A stretch of 64,000 nucleotides of DNA from GCA-2733415 sp965178635 (GTDB taxonomy: Bacteria; Bacteroidota; Bacteroidia; Flavobacteriales; Flavobacteriaceae): positions 12,709 to 76,708 of the forward strand of contig CBCXVT010000008.1 of assembly GCA_965178635.1 (NCBI GenBank), in the 5' to 3' direction. The notes below the pieces were generated by a model. That model was not told the origin of the DNA. It searched no databases and saw only the letters and a list, made by a program, of their open reading frames with translations. The stretch's first letter is position 1. Each line of letters begins with the position of its first letter. This document shows, one piece after another, positions 9,092 to 18,046 of this stretch. The position numbers and the translations under genes were made by a program.

Positions 9092-9119
9092 AAAAGCACT
9101 CTAAGGAGTGCTTTTTTTT
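9092..9119 (+). terminator. Intrinsic terminator of the DUF1573 gene
   Basis: A perfect 10-bp stem (AAAAGCACTC / GAGTGCTTTT) with a TAAG loop is followed by more Ts. Confidence 0.9.
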
Positions 9120-9164
9120 ATGACTTATTTTATTGATTTTTGCACTATCTAAAACAGTAGTATT

Positions 9165-9689
9165 TTGAGAAAATTAAAAAACAGCGAATTAAACAGGAAA
9201 TCTGTAACTGAATTTAAGTCGGCAGAAAAAACACCTATCATCGTTATACTTGATAATATTAGGAGTTCAAACAACGTAGGCTCTGTATTCAGATCAAGTG
9301 ACGCCTTTTTGATTGAGAAAATATACTTGTGTGGTATTACAGCTACACCGCCTAATAAAGACATACAACGTACAGCACTTGGTGCAACAGATTCTGTAAA
9401 TTGGGAATACCAGAAAGACACTTTAAGCATTGTACAAAAATTACAAGCAGAAGGTATTTATGTGGCTAGTATTGAACAAGCTGAAAATGCTATTATGCTT
9501 GACGAGTTTAACCCTGAAAGCGGACAGAAAATAGCTATAGTCATGGGGAATGAAGTGAAAGGCGTACAACAAGATGTGGTTACGGCTTCAGACACCTGTA
9601 TTGAAATACCGCAATTAGGTACAAAACATTCGTTAAATATTTCAGTTACTTGTGGTGTAGTGTTATGGGATTTATTAAACAAATTGTAA
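9165..9689 (+). CDS. SpoU/TrmH-family RNA 2'-O-ribose methyltransferase
   Basis: This SPOUT-class enzyme uses S-adenosylmethionine to methylate a ribose in tRNA or rRNA. All three family motifs are present: motif 1 with the catalytic Arg (LDNIRSSNNVGSVFRSSDAF, residues 29-48), motif 2 (IAIVMGNEVKGV), and motif 3 with the knot-forming LGTKHSLNISVTCGVVLW. At 174 residues it consists of the catalytic domain only, with no N-terminal RNA-binding extension. The start is TTG at 9165. TrmH-like (tRNA Gm18) is a reasonable guess, but the target cannot be fixed from sequence. Confidence 0.9.
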   Translation: MRKLKNSELNRKSVTEFKSAEKTPIIVILDNIRSSNNVGSVFRSSDAFLIEKIYLCGITATPPNKDIQRTALGATDSVNWEYQKDTLSIVQKLQAEGIYVASIEQAENAIMLDEFNPESGQKIAIVMGNEVKGVQQDVVTASDTCIEIPQLGTKHSLNISVTCGVVLWDLLNKL

Positions 9690-9714
9690 TTTAATAAGAG
9701 TTGACTAAAGCTGA

Positions 9715-9742
9715 TTGGAAACTTCCCTGTAAATTAACTTTG
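9715..9742 (+). promoter_or_regulatory. Promoter of the 142-residue hypothetical gene
   Basis: TTG (9715-9717), 17 nt, then TAACTTTG (9735-9742) fits the Bacteroidota consensus, about 50 nt upstream of the ATG at 9794. Confidence 0.5.
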
Positions 9743-9793
9743 ATTTTGAAGAAGTTCTCAAATAGATAATGAATAACCCCATATCTTTAAAAA

Positions 9794-10222
9794 ATGAATT
9801 TAGATCATATAAATAAAATTTGGAGTAGATTCTCTGCAGTAAAACAGACAGAATTGAAGCACAAAGAACGTACTATAAACAACGCCATACAATCTAATTA
9901 TTTAATAAATTATACTGATGAGTTAGCTACCTTTACTTTTATCGGCATGCTATCTAAGTCCTCCCAAGGTCATATCACTGATAAAACATCAATAATTGTA
10001 GAGTTTAACAACAGGTTAAACATACAAAATTTCGAAATTCATAAAACCAATGAAATTAATAGTGAATTTGAGAGACGTCTTTTAAACCAGCTTGATAAGT
10101 TTAATGGTCATAATATTACTTTGAAAGACGAATTTATAAGAATTGATACTGAGCATATCTTTTCTTCCATAGATGAATTTGAACAAGTCACAGATTTAAT
10201 CTTTACATTAAAAAAAGACTAA
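9794..10222 (+). CDS. Hypothetical protein, 142 residues
   Basis: I do not recognise this protein. It is a charged, soluble product with no signal peptide or membrane segment. It starts MNLDHINKIW with an amphipathic first helix, and the centre and C-terminus are rich in Glu, Asn and Ile, suggesting alternating helices and strands. A promoter at 9715 supports expression. It is convergent with the DoxX gene and has no obvious partner. Confidence 0.55.
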   Translation: MNLDHINKIWSRFSAVKQTELKHKERTINNAIQSNYLINYTDELATFTFIGMLSKSSQGHITDKTSIIVEFNNRLNIQNFEIHKTNEINSEFERRLLNQLDKFNGHNITLKDEFIRIDTEHIFSSIDEFEQVTDLIFTLKKD

Positions 10223-10263
10223 AATATTACACGTAAACATAGTATTCCTTGCTTTAAACTATA

Positions 10264-10620
10264 TTAAACAAACGTATACGCCCAATAGATTAATAACACT
10301 TGTATTGGCAAACGCAATAAGGTTACTAATACAAGCTTTTGTTTGTGTTTAGCTTTTTGAAAATGATACACATTTGCAGGAAACACAGCAATCAGCAATG
10401 CAATAACGCCTATTGCAGCATACTGTCTTGTAGTTGTAAACAGTAGTGCTAATCCTAAAATAATTTCTATTACACCTTCTAAAATATTTGTAAACTCAGG
10501 AAAAGGCACCCATTTTGGGGTGATTTTTAAATAGAATTTTGGTTTTACAAAATGAAACACTCCAGCTATTACATAAATGGCCGCCATGCAGTATAAAGAA
10601 ACGAGTTGTAATGTTGTCAT
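10264..10620 (-). CDS. DoxX-family membrane protein
   Basis: A 118-residue protein with four hydrophobic helices (about residues 5-25, 45-62, 67-84 and 96-114). It contains the DoxX-type YVIAGVFHFVKPKFY segment at the end of helix 1 and FPANVYHF before helix 4. DoxX-like proteins are small inner-membrane proteins, some linked to quinone or thiosulfate oxidation; none of those partners is nearby. It lies 13 nt downstream of the folK-dnk gene on the same strand and is probably co-transcribed with it. Confidence 0.75.
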   Translation of the reverse strand: MTTLQLVSLYCMAAIYVIAGVFHFVKPKFYLKITPKWVPFPEFTNILEGVIEIILGLALLFTTTRQYAAIGVIALLIAVFPANVYHFQKAKHKQKLVLVTLLRLPIQVLLIYWAYTFV

Positions 10621-10633
10621 TTTATCAAAGTAT

Positions 10634-11761
10634 TTAAGCTACTATTTGCTGTATGATTGAAAGATAGTCTTTTCTATTTTTAACAAAATCTAACTCAGAC
10701 ACATCAATAATTTTCACATTTAAATGCGGTTGAGATTTGATAAACTCCACATAACCTTTATTGATGTTTTCTAAGTATTCTGGTTGAATATCTTGTTCGT
10801 AATCTCTACCACGCTTTTCAATATTTTGTAACAAACGTTCCGTATTTTGATATAAATACACATACACATCTGGTTGTTGCATCTCTTTATAAATCACATT
10901 GAAAAACTTTCTGTACAAAACGAATTCGTCTTCTGGCAACGTTACTTTTGCAAAGGTTAATGATTTAGAAATATGGTAATCTGCCACAACAAATTCTTTA
11001 AACAAATCATATTGCGCAATGTCATCAGACAATTGCTTATATCTATCTGCTAAAAAACTCATCTCTAACGGAAAGGCAAAACGTGCTTGGTCTTCGTAAA
11101 ATTTTGGTAAAAATGCGTTATCAGCAAAACGTTCCAATATACATTTAGCATTAAAATCACTTGTAATTTTATGTACTAAAGACGTTTTTCCACTACCAAT
11201 ATTTCCTTCAATAGCTATAAAATTAAATTTAGAGAAGACATGAGCATCAAACGGATTGTTCAATGTCTCAGTTATTTTAACCACTTCATTAGTATCTGTA
11301 CACTCGTCTAACAACACTGAAACTGTTTTCTTTAAAACAGGATGCATAATTCCAGAAGCAATATCTGCCAAAGGCGCCAACACAAAGTTCCGATCTTGTA
11401 AAGCAATATGTGGTATTGAAAGTGCTGTAGTTTTCATGACAACATCTGCGTAAAACAACACATCTATATCAATACATCTCGCTTCATAAGCTGTTGTTGT
11501 TTTTTCTGCTCTACCTAGGGATATTTCTAGTTGTTGTAGCTCTTTTAATAAAAATTCTGGCTGTAAATCTGTTGTTAAACAAACGCAACAGTTTAAAAAA
11601 TTTGCAGAATCAAATCCCCAAGATTTTGTTTCATAAATTGGTGATATTGCAACGGTATTACCAATGTTTACGTACAATGCATCAATAGCTTTCTGAAGGT
11701 ATTGCAACCTATCTCCTTGATTTGTACCTAATGAAATAAATATTTTTTGTAACGAATTCAA
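10634..11761 (-). CDS. folK: Bifunctional HPPK (FolK) - deoxynucleoside kinase fusion
   Basis: Residues 1 to about 160 are 2-amino-4-hydroxy-6-hydroxymethyldihydropteridine diphosphokinase, the folate enzyme that pyrophosphorylates the pterin. The SLGTNQGDR start and the R-x-I-D-I-D motif (residues 95-100) are clear. Residues from about 178 to 375 are a deoxynucleoside kinase-like P-loop domain: GNIGSGKTS at 186-194, the ERF substrate motif, FLADRYKQ, and an Arg-rich lid (EKRGRDYEQ). The two parts thus join folate and nucleotide salvage, both feeding DNA precursor supply. The frame is continuous without a stop, so this is a true fusion. It is divergent from sppA, with about 100 nt between them. 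Confidence 0.88.
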   Translation of the reverse strand: MNSLQKIFISLGTNQGDRLQYLQKAIDALYVNIGNTVAISPIYETKSWGFDSANFLNCCVCLTTDLQPEFLLKELQQLEISLGRAEKTTTAYEARCIDIDVLFYADVVMKTTALSIPHIALQDRNFVLAPLADIASGIMHPVLKKTVSVLLDECTDTNEVVKITETLNNPFDAHVFSKFNFIAIEGNIGSGKTSLVHKITSDFNAKCILERFADNAFLPKFYEDQARFAFPLEMSFLADRYKQLSDDIAQYDLFKEFVVADYHISKSLTFAKVTLPEDEFVLYRKFFNVIYKEMQQPDVYVYLYQNTERLLQNIEKRGRDYEQDIQPEYLENINKGYVEFIKSQPHLNVKIIDVSELDFVKNRKDYLSIIQQIVA

Positions 11762-11865
11762 TGAAATACAGACTTATTATTTAATTATTACGATAGCTCA
11801 CAAAGCTACAGAAATTTTAATCTTAATCTCTCCTTTTTAAGGAGTATAACCTAAATAAATTACAA

Positions 11866-13641
11866 ATGAATTTTTTAAAACGTGTTTTATCAACTGTTGT
11901 CGGAATTGGGGTATTCTTCGGTTTATTCTTCTTTTTATTAATACTGATTGGAGCTGCAATTGGTAGTGGTGATAAAGACAAAATCACCGTGGAAAAAAAC
12001 TCAGTATTGGCCATAAATTTAGACGAAGATATGCCAGACTATGCTGGTAAGTTTGATTATGGTGAGTTAAATGAACTGTTTAAAGGCAATAAAAAATACA
12101 ATGGTTTATTTAACGTAATAGATGCCATTAACTATGCTACTACAGATGACAACATAAAAGGTATTAGCATAAAAAACAACACTTTAAGTGCAGGAATGGC
12201 ACAAACAAAAGCATTAAGAGACGCTTTATTAGAGTTTAAAAAATCAGGAAAGTTTATTGTTGCTTATGGCGATATTATCGGACAAAAAGACTACTACTTA
12301 AATTCTGTTGCTGATGAAATTTACTTGAATCCAGTTGGGGCATTAGATTTTAAAGGATTAGCAACAGAAATTTTATATTATAAAGATTTTCAAGACAAGT
12401 ATGGCTTAAAAATGGAAGTTATCCGTCACGGAAAATACAAAAGTGCAGTAGAACCATACTTAGCGCAAGAAATGAGCGATGCTAATCGTGAACAAATTTC
12501 TGTTTTCTTAAATTCGATTTGGAATGAAATGAAAAAAGAAATTGGTGCGAGCAGACAAATTGATGTTGCACAATTAGACACCATTGCGGACAATTTATTA
12601 GCACGAAATAGTAAAATGGCAGTGAACTCAAAACTAATTGACAAACTAATTTATGTTGATGAGTTTGATGCTATTATCAAAAACAAATTAGGCGTAGATA
12701 CTAATGACGATTATGAAGAAATTGGCATTTATGATTACGCTAAACACACAGCTGGTAAAAACCGTTCAAAACAACTTAAAATAAAAGATAAAATTGCTGT
12801 GATCTATGCACAAGGTCAAATCATGTATGGTGAAGGTGATGAAAAACAAATTGGACAGGGTGTTATTAACAAGGCTCTAAAAAATGCTCGTGAGGACGAT
12901 AAAGTAAAAGCAATCGTTTTACGTGTCAACTCACCAGGAGGTAGTGCATTAGCGAGTGAGTTGATTTGGAGAGAAATTGAACTAACAAAAGCCGTAAAGC
13001 CCGTGATTGTTTCAATGGGGAATTTAGCAGCATCTGGAGGATATTACATTGCCTGTAATGCTAATAAAATTATTGCAGAGCCAAGTACTATTACAGGAAG
13101 TATTGGTGTGTTTGGAACTTTACCAAATGCTCATGAATTTATGAATGGTATTGGTATTAACGCCGAGCAAGTTACTACAAACAAAAACTCAGTGGATTAC
13201 AGTATTTTCGAACCAATGACTGAAGAGCAACGTGCCTTTATAAAAGAAGGCGTTGTAGATATTTACGAGTTATTTACAAACAGAGTTGCTGCAGGACGAG
13301 GAATGGCTCAAGAAGCAGTACATGAGATTGCTCAAGGGAGAGTTTGGACTGGTGCTGATGCCCTAAATATTGGTTTAGTAGATGAATTGGGAGGCTTAGA
13401 TGTAGCTTTACAGCACGCCGCTGAAGCTGCTGAGTTAGAGACTTACAAAATAAAAGAATTACCTATTTACGATAAAGACTTTGAGAAAATGATAGAAAGC
13501 TTTGGTTTATTCCAAACCAAGGAAGAGTTATTAAAAGCTGAATTAGGTGAGTACAATTATCACATTCTTAACAAAATGAAAACAATCACACAAATGGAAG
13601 GCACACAAATGCTGTTACCATATGCGATAGAAATTAAATAA
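11866..13641 (+). CDS. sppA: Signal peptide peptidase SppA, 67-kDa type
   Basis: SppA cleaves leftover signal peptides in the inner membrane with a Ser/Lys dyad. The 591-residue product is the long tandem-domain form. It has an N-terminal anchor (about residues 11-31), a first domain with the catalytic Lys in VIRHGKYKSAVEPY, and a second domain with the nucleophile Ser in NLAASGGYYIACNA followed by STITGSIGVFG. This arrangement, Lys in the N-terminal half and Ser in the C-terminal half, matches E. coli SppA. A 12-bp terminator follows. It appears monocistronic. Confidence 0.93.
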   Translation: MNFLKRVLSTVVGIGVFFGLFFFLLILIGAAIGSGDKDKITVEKNSVLAINLDEDMPDYAGKFDYGELNELFKGNKKYNGLFNVIDAINYATTDDNIKGISIKNNTLSAGMAQTKALRDALLEFKKSGKFIVAYGDIIGQKDYYLNSVADEIYLNPVGALDFKGLATEILYYKDFQDKYGLKMEVIRHGKYKSAVEPYLAQEMSDANREQISVFLNSIWNEMKKEIGASRQIDVAQLDTIADNLLARNSKMAVNSKLIDKLIYVDEFDAIIKNKLGVDTNDDYEEIGIYDYAKHTAGKNRSKQLKIKDKIAVIYAQGQIMYGEGDEKQIGQGVINKALKNAREDDKVKAIVLRVNSPGGSALASELIWREIELTKAVKPVIVSMGNLAASGGYYIACNANKIIAEPSTITGSIGVFGTLPNAHEFMNGIGINAEQVTTNKNSVDYSIFEPMTEEQRAFIKEGVVDIYELFTNRVAAGRGMAQEAVHEIAQGRVWTGADALNIGLVDELGGLDVALQHAAEAAELETYKIKELPIYDKDFEKMIESFGLFQTKEELLKAELGEYNYHILNKMKTITQMEGTQMLLPYAIEIK

Positions 13642-13662
13642 GCTTACCATTTACTTTGAATG

Positions 13663-13693
13663 AAAAAGACCTTGTTTATCGCAAGGTCTTTTT
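13663..13693 (+). terminator. Intrinsic terminator of sppA
   Basis: A perfect 12-bp stem (AAAAAGACCTTG / CAAGGTCTTTTT) around a 7-nt loop. Confidence 0.9.
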
Positions 13694-13781
13694 AGTATTA
13701 TGTGATTATAAAAGCTCCTCGAATAGAAGTGCCACCATAGAAAACAGAATTTGCATACCTGTGATGGAGTTTAATATAGAT

Positions 13782-15599
13782 TTATAAATCTATTTTTTCT
13801 CCCAGATATACTAATTTCATACCATTTTTTATCTCAGTTACATTGGTATTATTTGAAATCACTTTTAAATCACCTTCATTATCTTTTATAAATAATGGAG
13901 CAATATTATCATTACTTTCAATCTGATGAATTAACTCATTATAGCTTTCATTATCTATCAATTCCACCTCTCCTATATAAGGGAATTTCTTTACTATATT
14001 AGAGAGTGTTATGAAATCATCATTAGCTGGAAAAAGGCTCGCCAATTCTTCTTCAGATTCAATCTCACCATTTGTTCTAATTCTAAATGCACCATTTTCT
14101 CCAAATTGATTTTTTAATCTAGAAATTGCTAAAGAATTAATGCTAGAACTTCCTGTAAGAGAAATCAGATACCCAATATCGTTTAATTCAATATCATCAT
14201 CTAATTCATTAGAAAAAATATCAACATTCAATGCATTTAAACCTTGAGATAATGACATATCTACATTCTCTTCGTTTGTATCTATTAGAACAACTTCCCT
14301 ATTATTGTTTTGTAAATAGATTGCTATTAATCTAGACAGCTTGGAAGCTCCAATAATCAATACTCCTTTAGAGTCCTTAACAAAAACTCCTACTAGCTTA
14401 GCAAATAATCTTGCTGTTGTTGCATTTAACAACACGGTTCCTAAAACAATCATAAAAACTAATGGCGTAATATATTCAGCTCCAGGAACTTCTTGTTTTA
14501 TTAATTTACCTCCAAATAAAGACGCTATTCCTGCAGCTACAATACCTCTTGGCCCAACCCAACTAATAAAGAGTTTTTCATTGAGTTTTAATTTCGATTT
14601 AGTAGTACTTAACAACACCGCTATTGGCCTTATCAAGAAAACCACTAACGCAAATAAGGCAGCAGTTTTCCATGTATACAATAGCATTAAATCGTCAATA
14701 TTAATATTTGCTGATAATAATATAAAAAGTATCGATATTAGCAATACACTTAATGACTCCTTAAAGTATAATAGTTCTTTTATATTCTTTAATTTACTAT
14801 TACCCAAAACCATTCCCATAACCACAACTGCCAACAAACCAGATTCGTGCGCAAAAATCTCTGATTGCACAAAGACTAGTAGTACCGTAGATAATGATAC
14901 TACGTTTAATAGGTAGTGAGGTATTAACTTCTTATTAATTGCAAATGCTAATGCGTGCGCAAAAGTAAACCCGAAAGTAGTTCCGAAAAGTAATATTTTC
15001 CCGAACTCTACTAATGCTGTTTTGGTAAATCCGCCGCCGCCGCCTACACTTATAAATTCAAAAACTAAAACTGCTACTAATGCTCCTATAGGATCTATTA
15101 ATATCCCTTCCCATTTTAATACGGCAGACACATCTTTTTTTAAAGGTATGTTTCTTAAAATAGGTGTTATAACAGTTGGGCCCGTAACAATGATTAATGC
15201 CGAAAATAAGAATGATAATTCCCATCCTAACTCAAATATAAAATGAGCAATTATACCAGCACCAAAAAAAGTTATTGCAGAACCTAATGTTATTAACTTG
15301 GTAATTACTGGTCCAACATTTTTAATTTCATCCTTTTTTAAAGTCAGACCGCCTTCAAAAAGAATAATACTAATAGATAATGAAACAAAATAATACAAAC
15401 TTTCTCCGGGAAATAACCCTTTCGTACCATTCCAAACTGGTTCAATCCATTTACTTCCATCATCACTTAAGTATTCAGCTGCTATAGGCCCCACCAGTAA
15501 ACCAATCAAGATAAGCGGTAATATAGCGGGTATTTTAAATTTCCAAGCCACCCACTGAGCTAATATCCCAAGTATAATAATCCCTGCTAATTCTAACAT
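13782..15599 (-). CDS. CPA1-type cation:proton antiporter with C-terminal TrkA-N domain
   Basis: The 605-residue protein exchanges Na+ or K+ for protons across the inner membrane. Residues 1 to about 400 hold roughly 12 membrane helices. Helices equivalent to the NhaP ion site carry TGPTVITPILRN and WEGILIDPIGA. The usual NhaP pair (DPT..ND) is therefore GPT..ID, a variant I associate with a NhaP2-like subgroup. From about residue 410, VLIIGASKLSRLIAIYL begins a Rossmann-type TrkA-N domain with the acidic VVLIDTNEEN strand, so NAD(H) or nucleotide control is likely. The last 100 residues resemble a regulatory tail. Ion specificity cannot be read from sequence. It stands alone. Confidence 0.85.
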   Translation of the reverse strand: MLELAGIIILGILAQWVAWKFKIPAILPLILIGLLVGPIAAEYLSDDGSKWIEPVWNGTKGLFPGESLYYFVSLSISIILFEGGLTLKKDEIKNVGPVITKLITLGSAITFFGAGIIAHFIFELGWELSFLFSALIIVTGPTVITPILRNIPLKKDVSAVLKWEGILIDPIGALVAVLVFEFISVGGGGGFTKTALVEFGKILLFGTTFGFTFAHALAFAINKKLIPHYLLNVVSLSTVLLVFVQSEIFAHESGLLAVVVMGMVLGNSKLKNIKELLYFKESLSVLLISILFILLSANINIDDLMLLYTWKTAALFALVVFLIRPIAVLLSTTKSKLKLNEKLFISWVGPRGIVAAGIASLFGGKLIKQEVPGAEYITPLVFMIVLGTVLLNATTARLFAKLVGVFVKDSKGVLIIGASKLSRLIAIYLQNNNREVVLIDTNEENVDMSLSQGLNALNVDIFSNELDDDIELNDIGYLISLTGSSSINSLAISRLKNQFGENGAFRIRTNGEIESEEELASLFPANDDFITLSNIVKKFPYIGEVELIDNESYNELIHQIESNDNIAPLFIKDNEGDLKVISNNTNVTEIKNGMKLVYLGEKIDL

Positions 15600-15818
15600 A
15601 TAGTTCTATTTTTGACTTCGTTAAATTAATATAAATTCGCCGATTCCAAAAATCACTATAATATAAATCTCTTCTTTATTCTATATATCTGCTAAAATAG
15701 CATCAGCTAGTAAGTAAGAAAGAAAGAAATACTATTACAAGCATGAAGAAATTGAAGTGGTTGATTTCTTTTTCTTAGATATTGTTTTGACGCCGTAAAA
15801 AACGCTGTTAAATAAAAA

Positions 15819-15848
15819 ATCCTTGACAATCATCAGACTGTCAAGGAT
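15819..15848 (-). terminator. Terminator of tRNA-Phe
   Basis: A perfect 10-bp stem (ATCCTTGACA / TGTCAAGGAT) with a 10-nt loop is followed by a T-run on the reverse strand, 12 nt past the tRNA 3' end. Confidence 0.85.
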
Positions 15849-15860
15849 TAACAATTTTAG

Positions 15861-15936
15861 TGGTGGTGCCTCCAGGAATCGAACCAGGGACACAAGGATT
15901 TTCAGTCCTTTGCTCTACCAACTGAGCTAAGGCACC
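15861..15936 (-). tRNA. tRNA-Phe (anticodon GAA)
   Basis: On the reverse strand a full cloverleaf can be drawn: acceptor GGTGCCT / AGGCACC, D-loop AGCTCAGTTGGTAGAGC, anticodon loop CTGAAAA (GAA at 15903-15901), T-loop GGTTCGATTCC. The discriminator is A and the 3' CCA is encoded in the DNA. It has its own promoter and terminator. The rest of the 15600-16034 gap holds only these elements and the coaX promoter; I see nothing in 15600-15818. Confidence 0.97.
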
Positions 15937-15952
15937 ATTGCTATTGCGGGTG

Positions 15953-15960
15953 CAAATATA
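15953..15960 (-). promoter_or_regulatory. -7 promoter element of tRNA-Phe
   Basis: TATATTTG on the reverse strand lies 16 nt before the tRNA 5' end. Confidence 0.6.
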
Positions 15961-16008
15961 AGACGGATTTTTAGATACGCAAAACATTTTTTTGTTTTTT
16001 TTCTTCAC

Positions 16009-16016
16009 TACCTTTG
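16009..16016 (+). promoter_or_regulatory. -7 promoter element of the coaX operon
   Basis: TACCTTTG matches TAnnTTTG, 18 nt upstream of the coaX ATG. A TTTG at 15991-15994 is only 14 nt upstream of it, shorter than usual. Confidence 0.5.
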
Positions 16017-16034
16017 CCTCAAGATTAAAAACAT

Positions 16035-16763
16035 ATGAATCTCATAATTGACATAGGAAATACACGCGTGAAACTTGCTGTTTTTAAAGCAAATAGACTT
16101 TTAGAAAAAGTTATTGTTGACAAAAAAGTTTTTTTACTAGAAGTGAAAAAAATTATTTCGTCACAACCTAAAATTACAAATGCAATTGTTTCTTCAGTAG
16201 ATTTTTTCACAAAAGATGAAGAGTTAGAGTTAAGAACTATGGTGGAATTAACTATAGTATCACACAAATTACAATTACCTTATACAAACAACTACGCAAC
16301 ACCAAAAACTTTAGGAGTAGATAGAATAGCACTAATAACTGCGGCAGTACAACAATACCCTAACTCAAACACATTAATTATTGATGCCGGTACATGTGTT
16401 ACTTATGACTTTTTAAACGACGAAAACGCCTATTTAGGCGGCGCAATATCTCCAGGTTTAACAATTCGTTATGAAGCTTTACATAATTTAACTGCTAAAT
16501 TGCCGCTATTAAAAATTAAAGACGCTACATTTTTAATCGGAAATTCAACTGAAAACAGCATTCATTCTGGTGTAATTAACGGTCTTGTAAATGAGATAGA
16601 TGGTACTATACAACAGTATCAGCAACAGTATACAGATTTAACAGTTATTTTAACAGGTGGGGACACTAATTTCTTGGCTAAAAGATTAAAAAGTAGCATA
16701 TTTGCGAATTCAAATTTCTTACTTGAAGGTTTGAATCATTTATTAAAAATCAATATCGATTAA
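16035..16763 (+). CDS. coaX: Type III pantothenate kinase
   Basis: CoaX phosphorylates pantothenate, the first step of coenzyme A synthesis, and is not inhibited by CoA. The 242-residue product belongs to the ASKHA fold. It has a phosphate-1 motif (IDIGNTRVK, residues 5-13), GVDR at 94-97, a second phosphate motif IDAGT at 116-120 and the GGAISPGL substrate motif. It is first in a tight operon: its stop touches the ATG of the outer-membrane protein gene, with no spacer. This odd pairing of CoA synthesis with envelope genes is a common arrangement in flavobacteria, to my recollection. Confidence 0.95.
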   Translation: MNLIIDIGNTRVKLAVFKANRLLEKVIVDKKVFLLEVKKIISSQPKITNAIVSSVDFFTKDEELELRTMVELTIVSHKLQLPYTNNYATPKTLGVDRIALITAAVQQYPNSNTLIIDAGTCVTYDFLNDENAYLGGAISPGLTIRYEALHNLTAKLPLLKIKDATFLIGNSTENSIHSGVINGLVNEIDGTIQQYQQQYTDLTVILTGGDTNFLAKRLKSSIFANSNFLLEGLNHLLKINID

Positions 16764-18026
16764 ATGTTAAAACATATTTTAATAGTATTCGTAGCGCTTG
16801 TTTCTTTAAACACAGTAGCTCAAGAGGGTTCAGCCTCACCATATTCATTTTACGGTGTAGGAGAAATTAAATTCCGAGGGACTGTGGAAAACAAAAGTAT
16901 GGGTGGGATTAGTATGTACTCAGACAGCATACACTTAAATATGCTTAACCCTGCTTCATTAGGGAAGTTGAAAATGACCAACTTTAATATTGGTGGAAAT
17001 CAAAAGTTCACAACTCTAAAAACATCTGAAGAAGAAGCTAAAGGATCTACTACAACTTTAGACTATATAGCTGTCGGATTACCTATGGGCAAATTAGCCA
17101 TGAGTTTCGGATTGATGCCATACAGTTCAGTAGGATACAAAACAGGTTTTACAGACCCTACAACTGCAGAGATTGGAGAAGGACGTTACGAAGGATCTGG
17201 CGGAATCAACAGAGGTTTTGTTGCTGCTGGATATCAACTTACTGATAAACTTTCATTAGGACTTGAATTGAACTACAGTTTTGGTAAAATCACTACTGAA
17301 GCTATAGAAATTACTAGTGACGAACCTGACCATTATGATACTATGGAAACAAACGAGACTAGTTTAAATGGCCTTGGGTTAAACTTAGGTATAAATTATA
17401 CTACAAAACTTAATAACAACTTAGAATTTATATCTGGATTAACATATAGTCCACAAGTGAATTTAGATTCTGAAAACTACCGAAGACTATCTTCTATAAA
17501 ATTTAACTCTAACGGACAGGTTTCCGGAGTACGTGATATTATCGAATCTGACACTGAAGTTATAGATATTGATTTACCATCTAAGTTAACATTAGGAGCT
17601 GGAATTGGGAAACATAAAAAATGGTTCGCAGGTATTGACATATCTACAATTGGCACAAACAAACTAAATAACAGAACATTTAATAATTCTGAAACAGATT
17701 TCAAAAACGCAACAAGAGTAGCTCTTGGTGGGTTTTACATTCCTAAATACAACTCATTAACAAACTACGGCTCAAGAATAACCTATAGGGCTGGTATGCG
17801 TTATGAAAATACTGGATTAGTTATAAGAAATGAAGATATAAACGAGTTTGGCATATCTTTTGGAGTTGGATTACCTGTAGGACGTAAACTATCTAATGTA
17901 AATCTTGGATTTGAATACGGTTCACGCGGGACAACAACTAGTAATTTAGTAAAAGAAAACTTTATAAACCTAAATATAAGTTTGTCATTAAATGATAAAT
18001 GGTTCCAAAAAAGAAAAATTGATTAA
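16764..18026 (+). CDS. Outer-membrane beta-barrel protein
   Basis: The 420-residue product has a signal peptide (about residues 1-19, ending VAQ). It then shows long alternating hydrophobic/polar strands with Gly and aromatic residues, ending in short strands with LNISLSLN, as expected of a beta-barrel. It resembles the FadL/OmpP1-like transport porins annotated in flavobacteria, but I see no diagnostic motif. It follows coaX with no spacer and precedes the TPR protein by 20 nt, so it is translated from the coaX operon. Substrate unknown. Confidence 0.75.
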   Translation: MLKHILIVFVALVSLNTVAQEGSASPYSFYGVGEIKFRGTVENKSMGGISMYSDSIHLNMLNPASLGKLKMTNFNIGGNQKFTTLKTSEEEAKGSTTTLDYIAVGLPMGKLAMSFGLMPYSSVGYKTGFTDPTTAEIGEGRYEGSGGINRGFVAAGYQLTDKLSLGLELNYSFGKITTEAIEITSDEPDHYDTMETNETSLNGLGLNLGINYTTKLNNNLEFISGLTYSPQVNLDSENYRRLSSIKFNSNGQVSGVRDIIESDTEVIDIDLPSKLTLGAGIGKHKKWFAGIDISTIGTNKLNNRTFNNSETDFKNATRVALGGFYIPKYNSLTNYGSRITYRAGMRYENTGLVIRNEDINEFGISFGVGLPVGRKLSNVNLGFEYGSRGTTTSNLVKENFINLNISLSLNDKWFQKRKID

Positions 18027-18046
18027 AACAACCTTAACCTAAAACT

